Assembly: GCA_018399635.1 (NCBI GenBank)
Contig: JAGYOH010000001.1
Location: 124,001 to 188,000, forward strand
Length of the DNA: 64,000 nucleotides
Direction of reading: 5' to 3'
Origin: Clostridia bacterium
GTDB taxonomy: Bacteria > Bacillota > Clostridia > Peptostreptococcales > Acidaminobacteraceae
The notes beneath the pieces were generated by a model. It made no database searches and was not told the origin of the DNA. It saw only the letters and a list, made by a program, of their open reading frames with translations. The position numbers and the translations under genes were made by a program. Below, piece by piece: positions 51,811 through 60,294 of the stretch. The first letter of the stretch is position 1; each line of letters starts with the position of its first letter.

Positions 51811-52443
51811 TCAAATTGTAACCCGGGGGACCCCGATACCCTCCTTCAAGTACTTGAGGAGTCTGCCCACCAGATTCATCAACTGGTCGTCGAGAATATC
51901 CCCTCCCATTTTTTTGGTGTAATCCACCACGGAATAATTCATGTCCGTGATCAGATGCGCCAGAAAATCCACGTCAACGTCCTCCCGGATCTCGCCTCTT
52001 CGGATCCCCAGATCGATGAGGTGCCTGAAGATCTCCTGATTCCTGGGGAGATGTTCCTTCACCATCTCCCTGTAGAGGGGGGAGGCGGTGTCGGCCAGAT
52101 GAATCCTGGCGATGTCCACATACCGGGGATGCTCTCTGGCAAACTGGATGCCGGACTTGAAAAGCTCCTCGATGACGGCGAAAAATCCATGGCTGTCGGG
52201 ATCACTCAAAAGGGGGGAGAGGTATTTGAGTTTTTCCTCGACAATGAGGTGGATGACGTAGCGATACAGGTCTTTTTTGTCCTCGAAATACTGGTAGAAA
52301 CTGCCCTTGGCGATGCCGGATTCCTTGACGATGCGGTTGACGCTGGCCTTGTCATAGGGGAGATGCTCGAATTCGCCGATGGCCAGATCGATGATTTTGT
52401 TCCGTTTGTCCAGGGGCAGATTGAAAAAGGTGCTGGTCGGCAA
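51811..52443 (-). CDS. TetR/AcrR-family regulator
   Basis: 210 residues. The N-terminal HTH is KASVNRIVKESGIAKGSFYQYFEDKKDLY, and the C-terminal ligand domain is helical. The TTG start has GGGAGG seven bases upstream. It is divergent from the acyltransferase gene, and a 24-base palindrome (52462-52485) overlaps its own -10 box, so it likely represses itself and the acyltransferase, responding to an acyl or choline/carnitine-like ligand (inferred). Confidence 0.9.
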   Translation of the reverse strand: MPTSTFFNLPLDKRNKIIDLAIGEFEHLPYDKASVNRIVKESGIAKGSFYQYFEDKKDLYRYVIHLIVEEKLKYLSPLLSDPDSHGFFAVIEELFKSGIQFAREHPRYVDIARIHLADTASPLYREMVKEHLPRNQEIFRHLIDLGIRRGEIREDVDVDFLAHLITDMNYSVVDYTKKMGGDILDDQLMNLVGRLLKYLKEGIGVPRVTI

Positions 52444-52461
52444 TTTCCCACCTCCCTGTCG

Positions 52462-52485
52462 GAATGTGACCTGTCAGTCATATTC
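52462..52485. promoter_or_regulatory. Probable TetR operator
   Basis: Inverted repeat GAATnTGAC-N6-GTCAnATTC in the gap between the divergent tetR and acyltransferase genes. It overlaps the tetR -10 box (52488-52483). Confidence 0.7.
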
Positions 52486-52511
52486 ATAGATACCCCCTCT
52501 GGAAAAATCAA
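52483..52511 (-). promoter_or_regulatory. Promoter of tetR
   Basis: Minus-strand TTGATT (52511-52506), 17-base spacer, TATGAA (52488-52483). Confidence 0.55.
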
Positions 52512-52519
52512 TCAGAATT

Positions 52520-52548
52520 TTGTCCTTTCCGGATTTTTGAAGTATAAT
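52520..52548 (+). promoter_or_regulatory. Promoter of the acyltransferase gene
   Basis: TTGTCC (52520-52525), 17-base spacer, perfect TATAAT (52543-52548), then AGGAGG and ATG at 52574. Confidence 0.65.
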
Positions 52549-52573
52549 GGAAAAAACCCAGGAGGTGGTTCCC

Positions 52574-54289
52574 ATGACCATGTATGTCCATCAGGATCAA
52601 CTTGAAAAACTGCCCCTCCCTCCCTTGAGGGATACCGGCGACAAGCTCCTTGAATGGAGCCGGGTATTCCTTGGGGACGACCTCTTCGATGAAACCCGTC
52701 ATGCCGTGGGGCGTTTCATCGACGACCCCGCCCTCGGCCCGGCCTGCCAGGAAGTCCTGGCCCGGCTCGATCGGGATGAGCGGCATCCAAGCTGGCTCGA
52801 ACCCCTCTGGAAGGCGGCCTATCTGGGAAATCCGGAACCCCTGCCCATCGGCAGCAATGTCACCTTCATCGCCAGAAAAAATCCCGCCACCGAGACCCTG
52901 GATCTGCCGGAATTCGTGGCGAGCCTGATCCAGGGCCTGGCCTCCTTCCATCAGATGATCCGGTCGGAGTCCCTGGAACCCGACTTTCAGGGGAAGGCCC
53001 CCCTTTGCATGGACCAGTACAAGACCCTCTTTGCGGCAACCCGGATTCCAGGCGAAAGGGAGGATTCCTACACCGTCAATCCGGAAGCCAGGCATGCCGT
53101 CCTGATCCACCGGGGCCATTACTATTCCCTTGAAGTCCTCGACAAAGAGGGTCTGCCCTCTTCACCGGCCTCCGTCGCCGCCGCAGTCAGAGCCATTCTG
53201 AAGACAGGGGAAAAAACCGATCCCCCGGCCATCGGCAGCCTCACCACCCTGCCTCGCAGACAGTGGGCCGGCCTCCGCGGGGCCCTCTTGAAAAGCAGCC
53301 CCCTCAACCGCCAGAATCTCGCAACCATTGAAGGCGCCCTTTGGGTCATCGTCCTGGATCACCGGTCCTACCCGGACGGCGACACCCTGTTCAAGCACCT
53401 TCTCGGCGGCGATGCCATGAACCGCTGGTACGACAAATCCCTTCAGTTCATCCTCGGCCACCGGCGGGATTACGCCATCAACTACGAGCATTCCGGCGTG
53501 GACGGCACCACCCTCGGCCGCCTGGTCGCCCACCTGTACGACCATCTCTCCGCTCCGGAAACGACCCCCTTCCCCCTGGAGGATCCCTTGGTCCGGCCCA
53601 TGGCATTCGAATTGGATGAGGACTTGAAGCAGGCCGTCCATGAAGCCTCCCTGAAAAGTGAAGCGGCCCTTTCGGACCTGTCAGTGACCCTGCTGGCTTT
53701 TGAGGATTTCGGCAAGGACCACATCAAAAAAATCGGGGTCAGTCCCGACGCTTTTCTTCAGCTCTCCCTGCAGCTCGCCCAGTTCAGGCTTTTCGGCCGG
53801 GTTCACAACGTCTACGAAGCGGTGATGACCAAAACCTTCCGGGGAGGCAGGACCGAAACCATGAGACCCGTCACCCCTGAGTCCCTGGCCTTCGTCAAGA
53901 CCCCTGACCTTGAACATCTCAAGGCCGCCGCTGAAAAACACATCAGCCGGATCCGGGAATGCCAGAAGGGCCTCGGCGTGGACCGCCACCTTTTCGGGCT
54001 CAGAGCGGCCTTCAATACCCTCCATCCTCAGGAAACCGAACCTGAAATTTTCAGGTCTCCCGGCTATCTGGCCCTGACCAGGAGCTCTTTTTCCACCAGC
54101 ACCAGCAGTGCCCGGGGCATGTGCTACGCTGGCTACGGTCCCCTGCTGGATGACGGCTATGCGGCGAGATATCTCATCTTCGAAGACAGACTGCACTTCG
54201 CCCTCACCTCGAAAAAGAGCAATGAAAAGAATCTCCAGGCCTTCAAATCACAATTGATCGATGCCCTCAGACGAATGGGCAACCTTTGA
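52574..54289 (+). CDS. Choline/carnitine O-acyltransferase family protein
   Basis: 571 residues, near the length of animal carnitine acetyltransferase. Family blocks in order: LPLPPLRDT, MDQYKTLFAATRIP, the catalytic-His region NYEHSGVDGTT (about residue 305), FRGGRTETMRPVT, VDRHLFGL and STSTSS near the C-terminus. It would move acyl groups between CoA and a hydroxylated quaternary amine such as carnitine or choline. ATG at 52574 has AGGAGG eight bases upstream. Family members are mainly eukaryotic and uncommon in bacteria. A transposon-like end overlaps the stop codon. Confidence 0.92.
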   Translation: MTMYVHQDQLEKLPLPPLRDTGDKLLEWSRVFLGDDLFDETRHAVGRFIDDPALGPACQEVLARLDRDERHPSWLEPLWKAAYLGNPEPLPIGSNVTFIARKNPATETLDLPEFVASLIQGLASFHQMIRSESLEPDFQGKAPLCMDQYKTLFAATRIPGEREDSYTVNPEARHAVLIHRGHYYSLEVLDKEGLPSSPASVAAAVRAILKTGEKTDPPAIGSLTTLPRRQWAGLRGALLKSSPLNRQNLATIEGALWVIVLDHRSYPDGDTLFKHLLGGDAMNRWYDKSLQFILGHRRDYAINYEHSGVDGTTLGRLVAHLYDHLSAPETTPFPLEDPLVRPMAFELDEDLKQAVHEASLKSEAALSDLSVTLLAFEDFGKDHIKKIGVSPDAFLQLSLQLAQFRLFGRVHNVYEAVMTKTFRGGRTETMRPVTPESLAFVKTPDLEHLKAAAEKHISRIRECQKGLGVDRHLFGLRAAFNTLHPQETEPEIFRSPGYLALTRSSFSTSTSSARGMCYAGYGPLLDDGYAARYLIFEDRLHFALTSKKSNEKNLQAFKSQLIDALRRMGNL

Positions 54290-54395
54290 CACTCCCCACG
54301 AATAAATCCGGGGGATTCTCAGGCGATTAAACCGAAGTGCATTTCTGCTATCGGAGTACGACCCTGAGTGAAGTAGCCTCATCCATCATGAAATC
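54286..54395 (-). mobile_element. IS200/IS605-family end or decayed remnant
   Basis: Read on the minus strand, GAATCCCCC-GGATTTATTC-GTGGGGAGTG ends in TCAA (54289-54286). This is the imperfect terminal hairpin plus TCAA cleavage site typical of IS200/IS605 right ends, where tnpB guide (omega) RNAs also finish. The preceding GC-rich 80 bases look like the non-coding tail found after tnpB. No TnpA or TnpB frame is left. The TCAA overlaps the acyltransferase stop codon. Confidence 0.45.
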
Positions 54396-54402
54396 CACCT
54401 TG

Positions 54403-54441
54403 CCGGCCCTCTTTTTTGACCAATGAGGGCCGGTTTTGTTT
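54403..54441 (+). terminator. Terminator upstream of korAB
   Basis: CCGGCCCTC (54403-54411) pairs with GAGGGCCGG (54425-54433), followed by TTTTGTTT. It ends acyltransferase transcription before korA. Confidence 0.75.
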
Positions 54442-54499
54442 CCACCTCCGGGATAAGGGGTAAAAATTGAAGAGCGCCTTAGCTAAAGGAGGAAAAAAG

Positions 54500-56182
54500 A
54501 TGCGAAACAGTTTTACCATTGTCTTGTCCGGAGAAGCCGGCCAGGGACTCCAGACCCTGGAGGACCTCATCATGGCTTCCGCCGGTGAGGAATATCACGT
54601 CTACAGCAGCAAGGAAATCATGAGTCGGGTCAGGGGGGGCAACAACACTGTTGAAATCCGTCTGGCCACCGAACCCGTTGCCGCCTATCAGGAAACCATC
54701 GACTATCTTTTCCTTTTGAATGACCATGCCTATGACCGTCTGGACTCCAGGGTCCAGGACAGCACCGTGATTTTTGCCGAGGAATCCTTCCTCAAGGGAC
54801 ACGAGGGCGGGCACAAACAGCTTCTCTCCCTGAGGGCCATGGCCAAGGCCCTGGGCAACCCCATTTACATCAACACCCTTCTCTTCGGCTATATCGCCGG
54901 CATACTGGATTTGAATCAAGGGACCTGCCACGACCTGATTTCAGACCGGTTCGCCGCCCTGAAACCGGCAATCATCGCCAGCAATCTCAAGGCCTTCGAT
55001 GAAGGCAGGCGGGCCTCCTCCGACCTCGACCTTCCCCCGACCATCAGGAAGACCAGCCACCCGGTCCCCCTGAAAATCCTCAACGGCACCACTGCAGTGG
55101 GTCTGGGCGCCCTGGCGGGAGGCTGCAACTACATCAGTTCCTACCCCATGTCCCCCTCCACCGCCCTGCTGGTTTTCCTCTCCAATCACGCCAGGGACTT
55201 CGATGTCCTGGTGGAGCAGGCCGAGGATGAAATCGCCGCCCTCAACATGACCCTCGGAGCCTGGTATGCCGGGGCCCGGGGAATCGTCACCACCTCGGGG
55301 GGAGGCTTCGCCCTGATGGAGGAGGCCCTGAGTCTCTCAGGAATCACCGAAACCCCCGCCGTCATCCACATCGCCCAGAGACCGGGTCCCGCAACGGGAC
55401 TGCCCACCCGGACGGAACAGGGGGACCTGAACCTGGCCGTCTATGCCGGCCACGGTGAATTCCCCCGGATCATCTTCGCCCCGGGCTATCCGGAGGATGC
55501 CGTGAGACTGACCCAGAAGGCCTTTTACCTGGCGGACAAATACCAGGTTCCGGTGATGATTCTCACAGACCAGTATTTCCTGGATGCCAACTTTCAAATG
55601 GCCCCCTTCCCCCTGGAGGAAGCCCCCCTGGAATCCTTCGTGGTCAAGACCGACAAGGCCTATCTTCGCTACAGGCTGGCGGACCACCCGGTTTCCCCCA
55701 GGGGCATCCCCGGTCATGGGGAGGGTCTGGTCAAGGTGGACTCAGACGAACACACGGAGGAGGGCCTCATCACGGAAGATTTTGATGTCCGGCAGCTGAT
55801 GAACGACAAGCGCCTGGACAAGGAATCCCTGATTCTGGAGGACTACCAGGCCGCCGAACTCATCGGCCCGGAGGATTATGACACCCTGATCATCGCCTGG
55901 GGATCCAACTACGGCCTGGTCAAGGAGTATGTAGAGACCACGGACCGGGACAAGGTGGCCTTTCTCTATATCAAACAGGTCTTTCCCCTGCATGACAGCA
56001 TCCGGGATTACGCCCTGGCGGCCAGGCAGGTCCTGGTGGTGGAAAACAACGCCACGGGACAACTGGCGGCCCTATTGAAGCTCCACCTCGATATCAAGGT
56101 CGACGACGCTGTTTTGAAATACAACGGCGAGCCCTTCAGTATCGAGGAATTCGAAGCCATCTTGAAGGAGGCCCTTTTATGA
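54500..56182 (+). CDS. 2-oxoacid:ferredoxin oxidoreductase, fused gamma-alpha subunit
   Basis: 560 residues. Residues 1-185 are the gamma-type domain (LSGEAGQGLQTLEDL, RVRGGNNTVEI). From about 195 the alpha subunit begins (NGTTAVGLGALAGGCNYISSYPMSPST, TSGGGFALMEEALSLSG), followed by the transketolase C-terminal-like domain. It decarboxylates 2-oxoacids, passing electrons to ferredoxin. The organisation matches KorA/2-oxoglutarate or branched 2-oxoacid enzymes; the substrate is not set by sequence alone. ATG at 54500 has GGAGG seven bases upstream. It overlaps korB by four bases. Confidence 0.93.
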   Translation: MRNSFTIVLSGEAGQGLQTLEDLIMASAGEEYHVYSSKEIMSRVRGGNNTVEIRLATEPVAAYQETIDYLFLLNDHAYDRLDSRVQDSTVIFAEESFLKGHEGGHKQLLSLRAMAKALGNPIYINTLLFGYIAGILDLNQGTCHDLISDRFAALKPAIIASNLKAFDEGRRASSDLDLPPTIRKTSHPVPLKILNGTTAVGLGALAGGCNYISSYPMSPSTALLVFLSNHARDFDVLVEQAEDEIAALNMTLGAWYAGARGIVTTSGGGFALMEEALSLSGITETPAVIHIAQRPGPATGLPTRTEQGDLNLAVYAGHGEFPRIIFAPGYPEDAVRLTQKAFYLADKYQVPVMILTDQYFLDANFQMAPFPLEEAPLESFVVKTDKAYLRYRLADHPVSPRGIPGHGEGLVKVDSDEHTEEGLITEDFDVRQLMNDKRLDKESLILEDYQAAELIGPEDYDTLIIAWGSNYGLVKEYVETTDRDKVAFLYIKQVFPLHDSIRDYALAARQVLVVENNATGQLAALLKLHLDIKVDDAVLKYNGEPFSIEEFEAILKEALL

Positions 56183-57030
56183 AGCCCTTTGAAATGCATC
56201 CCAACACGGATATCGCCTGGTGTCCGGGCTGTGGCGACTTCAGCATCCGAAAGGCCCTGATCCAGGCCCTGACCGAACTGGATCTCGATCCCACCCGGGT
56301 GGTCATGACCTCAGGCATCGGCCAGGCGGCAAAAATGCCCCAGTATGTCAACACCAACTTCTTCAACGGCCTCCACGGGCGGGGACTTCCCCTGGCCGTG
56401 GCCGTCAAGTCGGTCAACCCCTCGCTGACGGTGATTGCCGAAGGAGGCGACGGGGACATGTACGGTGAAGGAGGCAACCACTTCATCCACAACATCCGAC
56501 GAAATCCTGACATCGCCCACTTCGTCCACAACAACATGATCTACGGCCTTACCCAGGGACAGGGGTCTCCCACGAGCCCGGTGGGCCAGAAGACCACCGT
56601 CCAGGTGGAGGGGGTCATCAACGAGCCCTTCAATCCCCTGGCCGTAGCCATCTCCCTGGGGGCGACCTTTGTAGCCCGGGGGTTCTCCGGAGACATTCCC
56701 GCCCTGACCGTTCTCATGAAGGCGGCCATCACCCACAAGGGCTACGCCCTGCTGGATATCTTCCAGCCCTGTGTTTCCTTCAACAAGGTCAATACCTTCA
56801 AGTGGTACCAGGAAAACACCTATATTCTCCAGGAAAATCACGATTCCGGAGACCGGATGAAGGCCCTGGCCCTGGCCTTTGAAAAGGACCCCTACCCCCT
56901 GGGCATCCTCTATCAGGTAGAGAACCGGCCCACCTACGAGGAAAAGGCCCCGGTTTACCAGGCCGACAAAACCCCCTTGATTCATCGACAGCGCCGGCTC
57001 ACGGCCGTGGAAGCCTTGATGACCCCTTGA
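56179..57030 (+). CDS. 2-oxoacid:ferredoxin oxidoreductase, beta (TPP-binding) subunit
   Basis: 283 residues. CPGCGDFSIRKAL near the N-terminus is the usual Cys motif; the thiamine pyrophosphate loop is EGGDGDMYGEGGNHFIH. The later PCVSFNKVNTF block with another Cys completes the Fe-S ligands expected in two-subunit enzymes. It pairs with the upstream alpha subunit through an ATGA overlap. A terminator follows. Confidence 0.94.
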   Translation: MKPFEMHPNTDIAWCPGCGDFSIRKALIQALTELDLDPTRVVMTSGIGQAAKMPQYVNTNFFNGLHGRGLPLAVAVKSVNPSLTVIAEGGDGDMYGEGGNHFIHNIRRNPDIAHFVHNNMIYGLTQGQGSPTSPVGQKTTVQVEGVINEPFNPLAVAISLGATFVARGFSGDIPALTVLMKAAITHKGYALLDIFQPCVSFNKVNTFKWYQENTYILQENHDSGDRMKALALAFEKDPYPLGILYQVENRPTYEEKAPVYQADKTPLIHRQRRLTAVEALMTP

Positions 57031-57043
57031 TCCCAGCACAAAC

Positions 57044-57077
57044 AAAGAACACGCCAGGCACTTCGGCGTGTTCTTTT
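57044..57077. terminator. Bidirectional terminator after korB
   Basis: AAAGAACACGCC (57044-57055) pairs with GGCGTGTTCTTT (57065-57076). A- and T-rich outer arms serve korB and the convergent aminotransferase. Confidence 0.8.
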
Positions 57078-57101
57078 GATGTCTTCCACCCGGCTGACGC
57101 T

Positions 57102-58247
57102 TTAGTCCAGCATGGCCTTCATGAAACTGCCGACGCTGCTGCCCAGGGTCACGGGATAACCCACCCGGTGGAGGGAGCGCTCGATGGTGGCCAGGACCGA
57201 TACCAGATCGTGCATGTCGATGTTCCCCATGTGGCCCAGGCGGAACATTTTGCCGGCATAGGCCGCCAGGCCCCCCGCCACGATGATGCCTTCCTCCGCC
57301 AGGGTGCTTCTGAAGAGACCGTCGTCGATCCCCTCGGGATAGACCAGATTGGAAAGGGTCACGGCCCGGTGGCCGGGATCCGCCAGCACCTTGAAGCCCA
57401 GCCCCTCCAGGGCCTGCTGCATGGCCCTGGCCACCTTGAGGTGTCTTGCGTACCGGTTTTCAAGGCCCTCCTCCTTCATGATCCTCACGGATTCCTTCAT
57501 GGCCCAGACCAGATTCACCGCCGGGGTGGCGAAGTACTTCGAAGGGTCCTGCATGATGGGCAGCCACTTCTCGAAGTCCACGTAGAACTCCGGAATCGTC
57601 CCGAGGGCTTCCCGCCGCTTCAGGGCCTTGGGCCCCGCCCACAGGAGGGCGATTCCCGGTGAAACCCCGAAGGCCTTCTGGGATCCCGTAAAGAGGACGT
57701 CGATGCCCATGGCGTCCACCTTCTCCGGCTCCGCCCCCGTGGCGCAGACCCCGTCCACGATATAGACCGTCTCCTCGAACTGCTTCATCATCCGGCCGAT
57801 GGCCTCGATGGGGGCCGCGACTCCCGTGGAGGTGTCCACATGGGTCACGGTCACGGCCTGGTAGGTCTTCTCCTTGAGCTTCTGCTCGATGGCGGCCACC
57901 GGAACGATCTGTCCCCATTCGCTCTTTAAGACCTCCACCTCGAGGCCCTTGTTCTCGCAAAGGCCGACAAACCGGTCTCCGAAGTAGCCGTGGGACACCA
58001 CGAGGACCCGGTCTCCTCGTTTGGTGGTGTTGCTGATGGCCATTTCCATGGCCAGGGTGCCGGTTCCCGCCACCACGAAAACCTCACCCTGGGTTTCCCA
58101 CAGGTCCTTGAGGTCGCCTATGAGCTCCCGGTAGTCCTTGACAAAGTCCGGATCCCCGAAGGCCACGGTCTCCCGTCCCATCTGGTCCTGGATACTCCTG
58201 ACCACGGGGGTCGGTCCCGGTATCATCACTAATCGTTTGTTTTTCAT
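57102..58247 (-). CDS. Class V aminotransferase (alanine-glyoxylate / serine-pyruvate type)
   Basis: 381 residues. The PLP lysine is in LFTGSQKAFGVSPG, and the VDGVCATGAEP region supplies the ring-binding Asp. The opening RLVMIPGPTPV is typical of alanine-glyoxylate and serine-pyruvate aminotransferases, though 2-aminoethylphosphonate or hydrogenase-associated relatives are possible. GGAGG precedes the ATG. It follows the UroD-like gene by 57 bases under the same GntR regulator. Confidence 0.9.
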   Translation of the reverse strand: MKNKRLVMIPGPTPVVRSIQDQMGRETVAFGDPDFVKDYRELIGDLKDLWETQGEVFVVAGTGTLAMEMAISNTTKRGDRVLVVSHGYFGDRFVGLCENKGLEVEVLKSEWGQIVPVAAIEQKLKEKTYQAVTVTHVDTSTGVAAPIEAIGRMMKQFEETVYIVDGVCATGAEPEKVDAMGIDVLFTGSQKAFGVSPGIALLWAGPKALKRREALGTIPEFYVDFEKWLPIMQDPSKYFATPAVNLVWAMKESVRIMKEEGLENRYARHLKVARAMQQALEGLGFKVLADPGHRAVTLSNLVYPEGIDDGLFRSTLAEEGIIVAGGLAAYAGKMFRLGHMGNIDMHDLVSVLATIERSLHRVGYPVTLGSSVGSFMKAMLD

Positions 58248-58304
58248 GTTCCGCCTCCATTATTCTTTCAATACCAAACTGCCGGTGGCTTGCCGACTAA
58301 TGCC

Positions 58305-59297
58305 TTATTTCTTCGTTGTCATGACGGTATCCCGAATCAGTTCGAGATAGCTTTCGGGGGTATTGGGATTCACCACGCAACCCGGTCCCAGGATGACGCC
58401 GCGGTGGTTGTTTTGATTCCAGGCATCAAGAACGTGGGCTTTGATGGTTTCTTCGTTCCCTGAATCCACCATGACGTTGAGATGGCTCAAACCACCGATC
58501 AGGGTCTTGTCCGTCATGGCCAGGGCTTCCGAAATGGTCGGTCCGTCATCCCGGTCATGCCAGTTGATGGCCTGGACCGGATAATCCGCGATTTCCTTGA
58601 ACATGGTATTTGAACCGTGGAGATGGAGGACGTTGAACCAGGCGATCTTGTTCACAGCCCCGAGAATCTGTTCGTCATATCTTCGGACGAATCTTTCCTG
58701 TTCCTCCAGGGTCAGCTTGTCGTAGCAGGACATCTGGGTGGAATAGAAGACACCCTCGGCACCGCGTTTGATACTCTCAGTCATGTATCCGATGGTGGTA
58801 TCGGCAATCACCTGCAGGGCCGCCTCGAGTTTCTCGGGATGCTCTCTCATATGCCTGATCAACTGGTCCTCTCCCGCCATCTTCATGGCATTGGTGAGGG
58901 GGCTGAAGGCCGTCTGAATCAATGGCACATCCTTGGGTTTTTCAAGCATGGTGAGTCTGAGCCCCTCAAGGGCGTGGAGATATTCTCCGTCAGTGCCGCT
59001 GTAGGGGGTCAGCCGCAGCCAGTCCTCCGGCTTCTTGATGGCCGGTTCGGCGGCGATGGCGGCGGTGTCGAAGCCCGGGAAGAATTTGAGTTTTACGCCC
59101 CAGTCAATGGTTGAAATCATGCCGTAGGGTGTGAACTTGATGAAATCCAGTTGGAACTTTTTCTGATATGCCAGGGACAATTCCGCCAGCTTTCTGGGGT
59201 GCTGGTCCAGATTCGGGAAATGACGCCACAAACTGAAGGGTAAGCGGTCCGTCTCCTTTTTCTGGAGTGCTGCTTGAATCCTTTCTCTGCTGTTCAT
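58305..59297 (-). CDS. Uroporphyrinogen decarboxylase-like (URO-D/methyltransferase) protein
   Basis: 330 residues of the URO-D barrel, the branch that includes corrinoid methyltransferases: RLPFSLWRHFP, FFPGFDT, then FNVLHLHGSN (possible zinc ligands) and LGPGCVVNPNTP near the end. It lacks the full heme-pathway HemE Arg/Asp pattern, so methyl transfer or another role is more likely. It lies between the GntR regulator and the aminotransferase; no corrinoid protein gene is adjacent. Confidence 0.82.
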   Translation of the reverse strand: MNSRERIQAALQKKETDRLPFSLWRHFPNLDQHPRKLAELSLAYQKKFQLDFIKFTPYGMISTIDWGVKLKFFPGFDTAAIAAEPAIKKPEDWLRLTPYSGTDGEYLHALEGLRLTMLEKPKDVPLIQTAFSPLTNAMKMAGEDQLIRHMREHPEKLEAALQVIADTTIGYMTESIKRGAEGVFYSTQMSCYDKLTLEEQERFVRRYDEQILGAVNKIAWFNVLHLHGSNTMFKEIADYPVQAINWHDRDDGPTISEALAMTDKTLIGGLSHLNVMVDSGNEETIKAHVLDAWNQNNHRGVILGPGCVVNPNTPESYLELIRDTVMTTKK

Positions 59298-59409
59298 CGT
59301 GTTTCCTCCTCTTCCTATTGTTTTTTCTCATGGCTGCCTTACTATTTCAATGCCCTCGCCTTGGAGCCGGGAGAACAGAAAAATCCAGTATGATGACTTT
59401 AAAAACCGA

Positions 59410-60090
59410 CTATTCCGATAAAATGACATGTTCCTTGTCGACTTCGATTTCGTAGGTCACTTCCAGCTTGTCGATGTCCTTCTTCTGCAGGGCTTCGATG
59501 ATCAGTTCATGACCGATGATGCTTTTTTTCATCTGGGACTCCTTGAAGAACCAGCGGTCGAAGGTGCAGTAGATCTGGTAGTTCAGATTGGTGAGAATCT
59601 TGTTGGTCCACTTGCACTTCTTTCCAGTCATGTCCAGGAGCTGCTTGTGAAACTCCATTTCCTTGTCAATGAATCTCATGGCCTTGTGGTCCGACCCGGA
59701 TTCCGCTGCAATCTGCTTCAATTCACTGTTGAGGGCCATGAGCCGTTGGATTTCCCTCTCTCCGTAACGGCCCAGGGTGATGAGGCATTCCATCAGATTG
59801 TATTCCAACAGGGACCTCAGCCGGCTGATTTCTATGTAATCCGCCTCGTCGTATTCCGCCACGAACCAGCCCTTGTAGGAGATGGCCGAGACAATGCCCT
59901 GTTCCTGCAATTCCTTCAGGGCTTCCCTGATCGGCGCCCGGCTGATATTCAAACTCTCAGAGTATTTTCGTTCACTGATCCGGCTTCCCGGCAGCAGATT
60001 TTTTTCAACAAATATTTCTTCTTTCAGATGCCTGACCACAAAATCCTTCAGATTGCCGGTACGCACCTGTTTCAATTCACTTGATCCCAA
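59410..60090 (-). CDS. GntR-family (FadR-like) regulator
   Basis: 226 residues. The winged helix has PGSRISERKYSESLNISRAPIREALKELQEQGIV; the C-terminal all-helical FCD-type domain has Asp/His ligand positions (FHKQLL, GHELIIEAL). TTG at 60090 is chosen because GGAGG lies seven bases upstream. Its promoter is followed by a 24-base palindrome, so it is probably self-regulated and controls the UroD-like and aminotransferase genes downstream. Confidence 0.92.
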   Translation of the reverse strand: MGSSELKQVRTGNLKDFVVRHLKEEIFVEKNLLPGSRISERKYSESLNISRAPIREALKELQEQGIVSAISYKGWFVAEYDEADYIEISRLRSLLEYNLMECLITLGRYGEREIQRLMALNSELKQIAAESGSDHKAMRFIDKEMEFHKQLLDMTGKKCKWTNKILTNLNYQIYCTFDRWFFKESQMKKSIIGHELIIEALQKKDIDKLEVTYEIEVDKEHVILSE

Positions 60091-60114
60091 AAGAATCCCT
60101 CCCTCGCACCATTC

Positions 60115-60138
60115 AGTCGACTGGTCGACCGGTTGACT
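60115..60138. promoter_or_regulatory. GntR operator (24-base palindrome)
   Basis: Arms AGTCnACnGGTC and GACCnGTnGACT are symmetric at 20 of 24 positions and contain TGGTCGACC, the core style of FadR-type sites. It sits directly after the gntR -10 box. Confidence 0.8.
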
Positions 60139-60140
60139 AA

Positions 60141-60169
60141 AGTATAGCACCCTCCGATTGCAAAGTCAA
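60141..60169 (-). promoter_or_regulatory. Promoter of gntR
   Basis: Minus-strand TTGACT (60169-60164), 17-base spacer, TATACT (60146-60141). Confidence 0.72.
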
Positions 60170-60222
60170 TTCTTCAGAGGCTCTTTTCTCCTTCTCTGAC
60201 TGATCTTTTGCCCTCCCACCTG

Positions 60223-60259
60223 GAAGAACTCCCCCGGACCGGTTCCGGGGGAGTTCTTC
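60223..60259. terminator. Hairpin after gatB, probable terminator
   Basis: GAAGAACTCCCCCGGA (60223-60238) pairs with its full complement at 60244-60259. The stem is 16 bp; only short T-stretches follow, so it may also protect the mRNA end. Confidence 0.65.
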
Positions 60260-60294
60260 ATCATTCTTGCCATTCCAGCCCGGAAGACCAGGCC

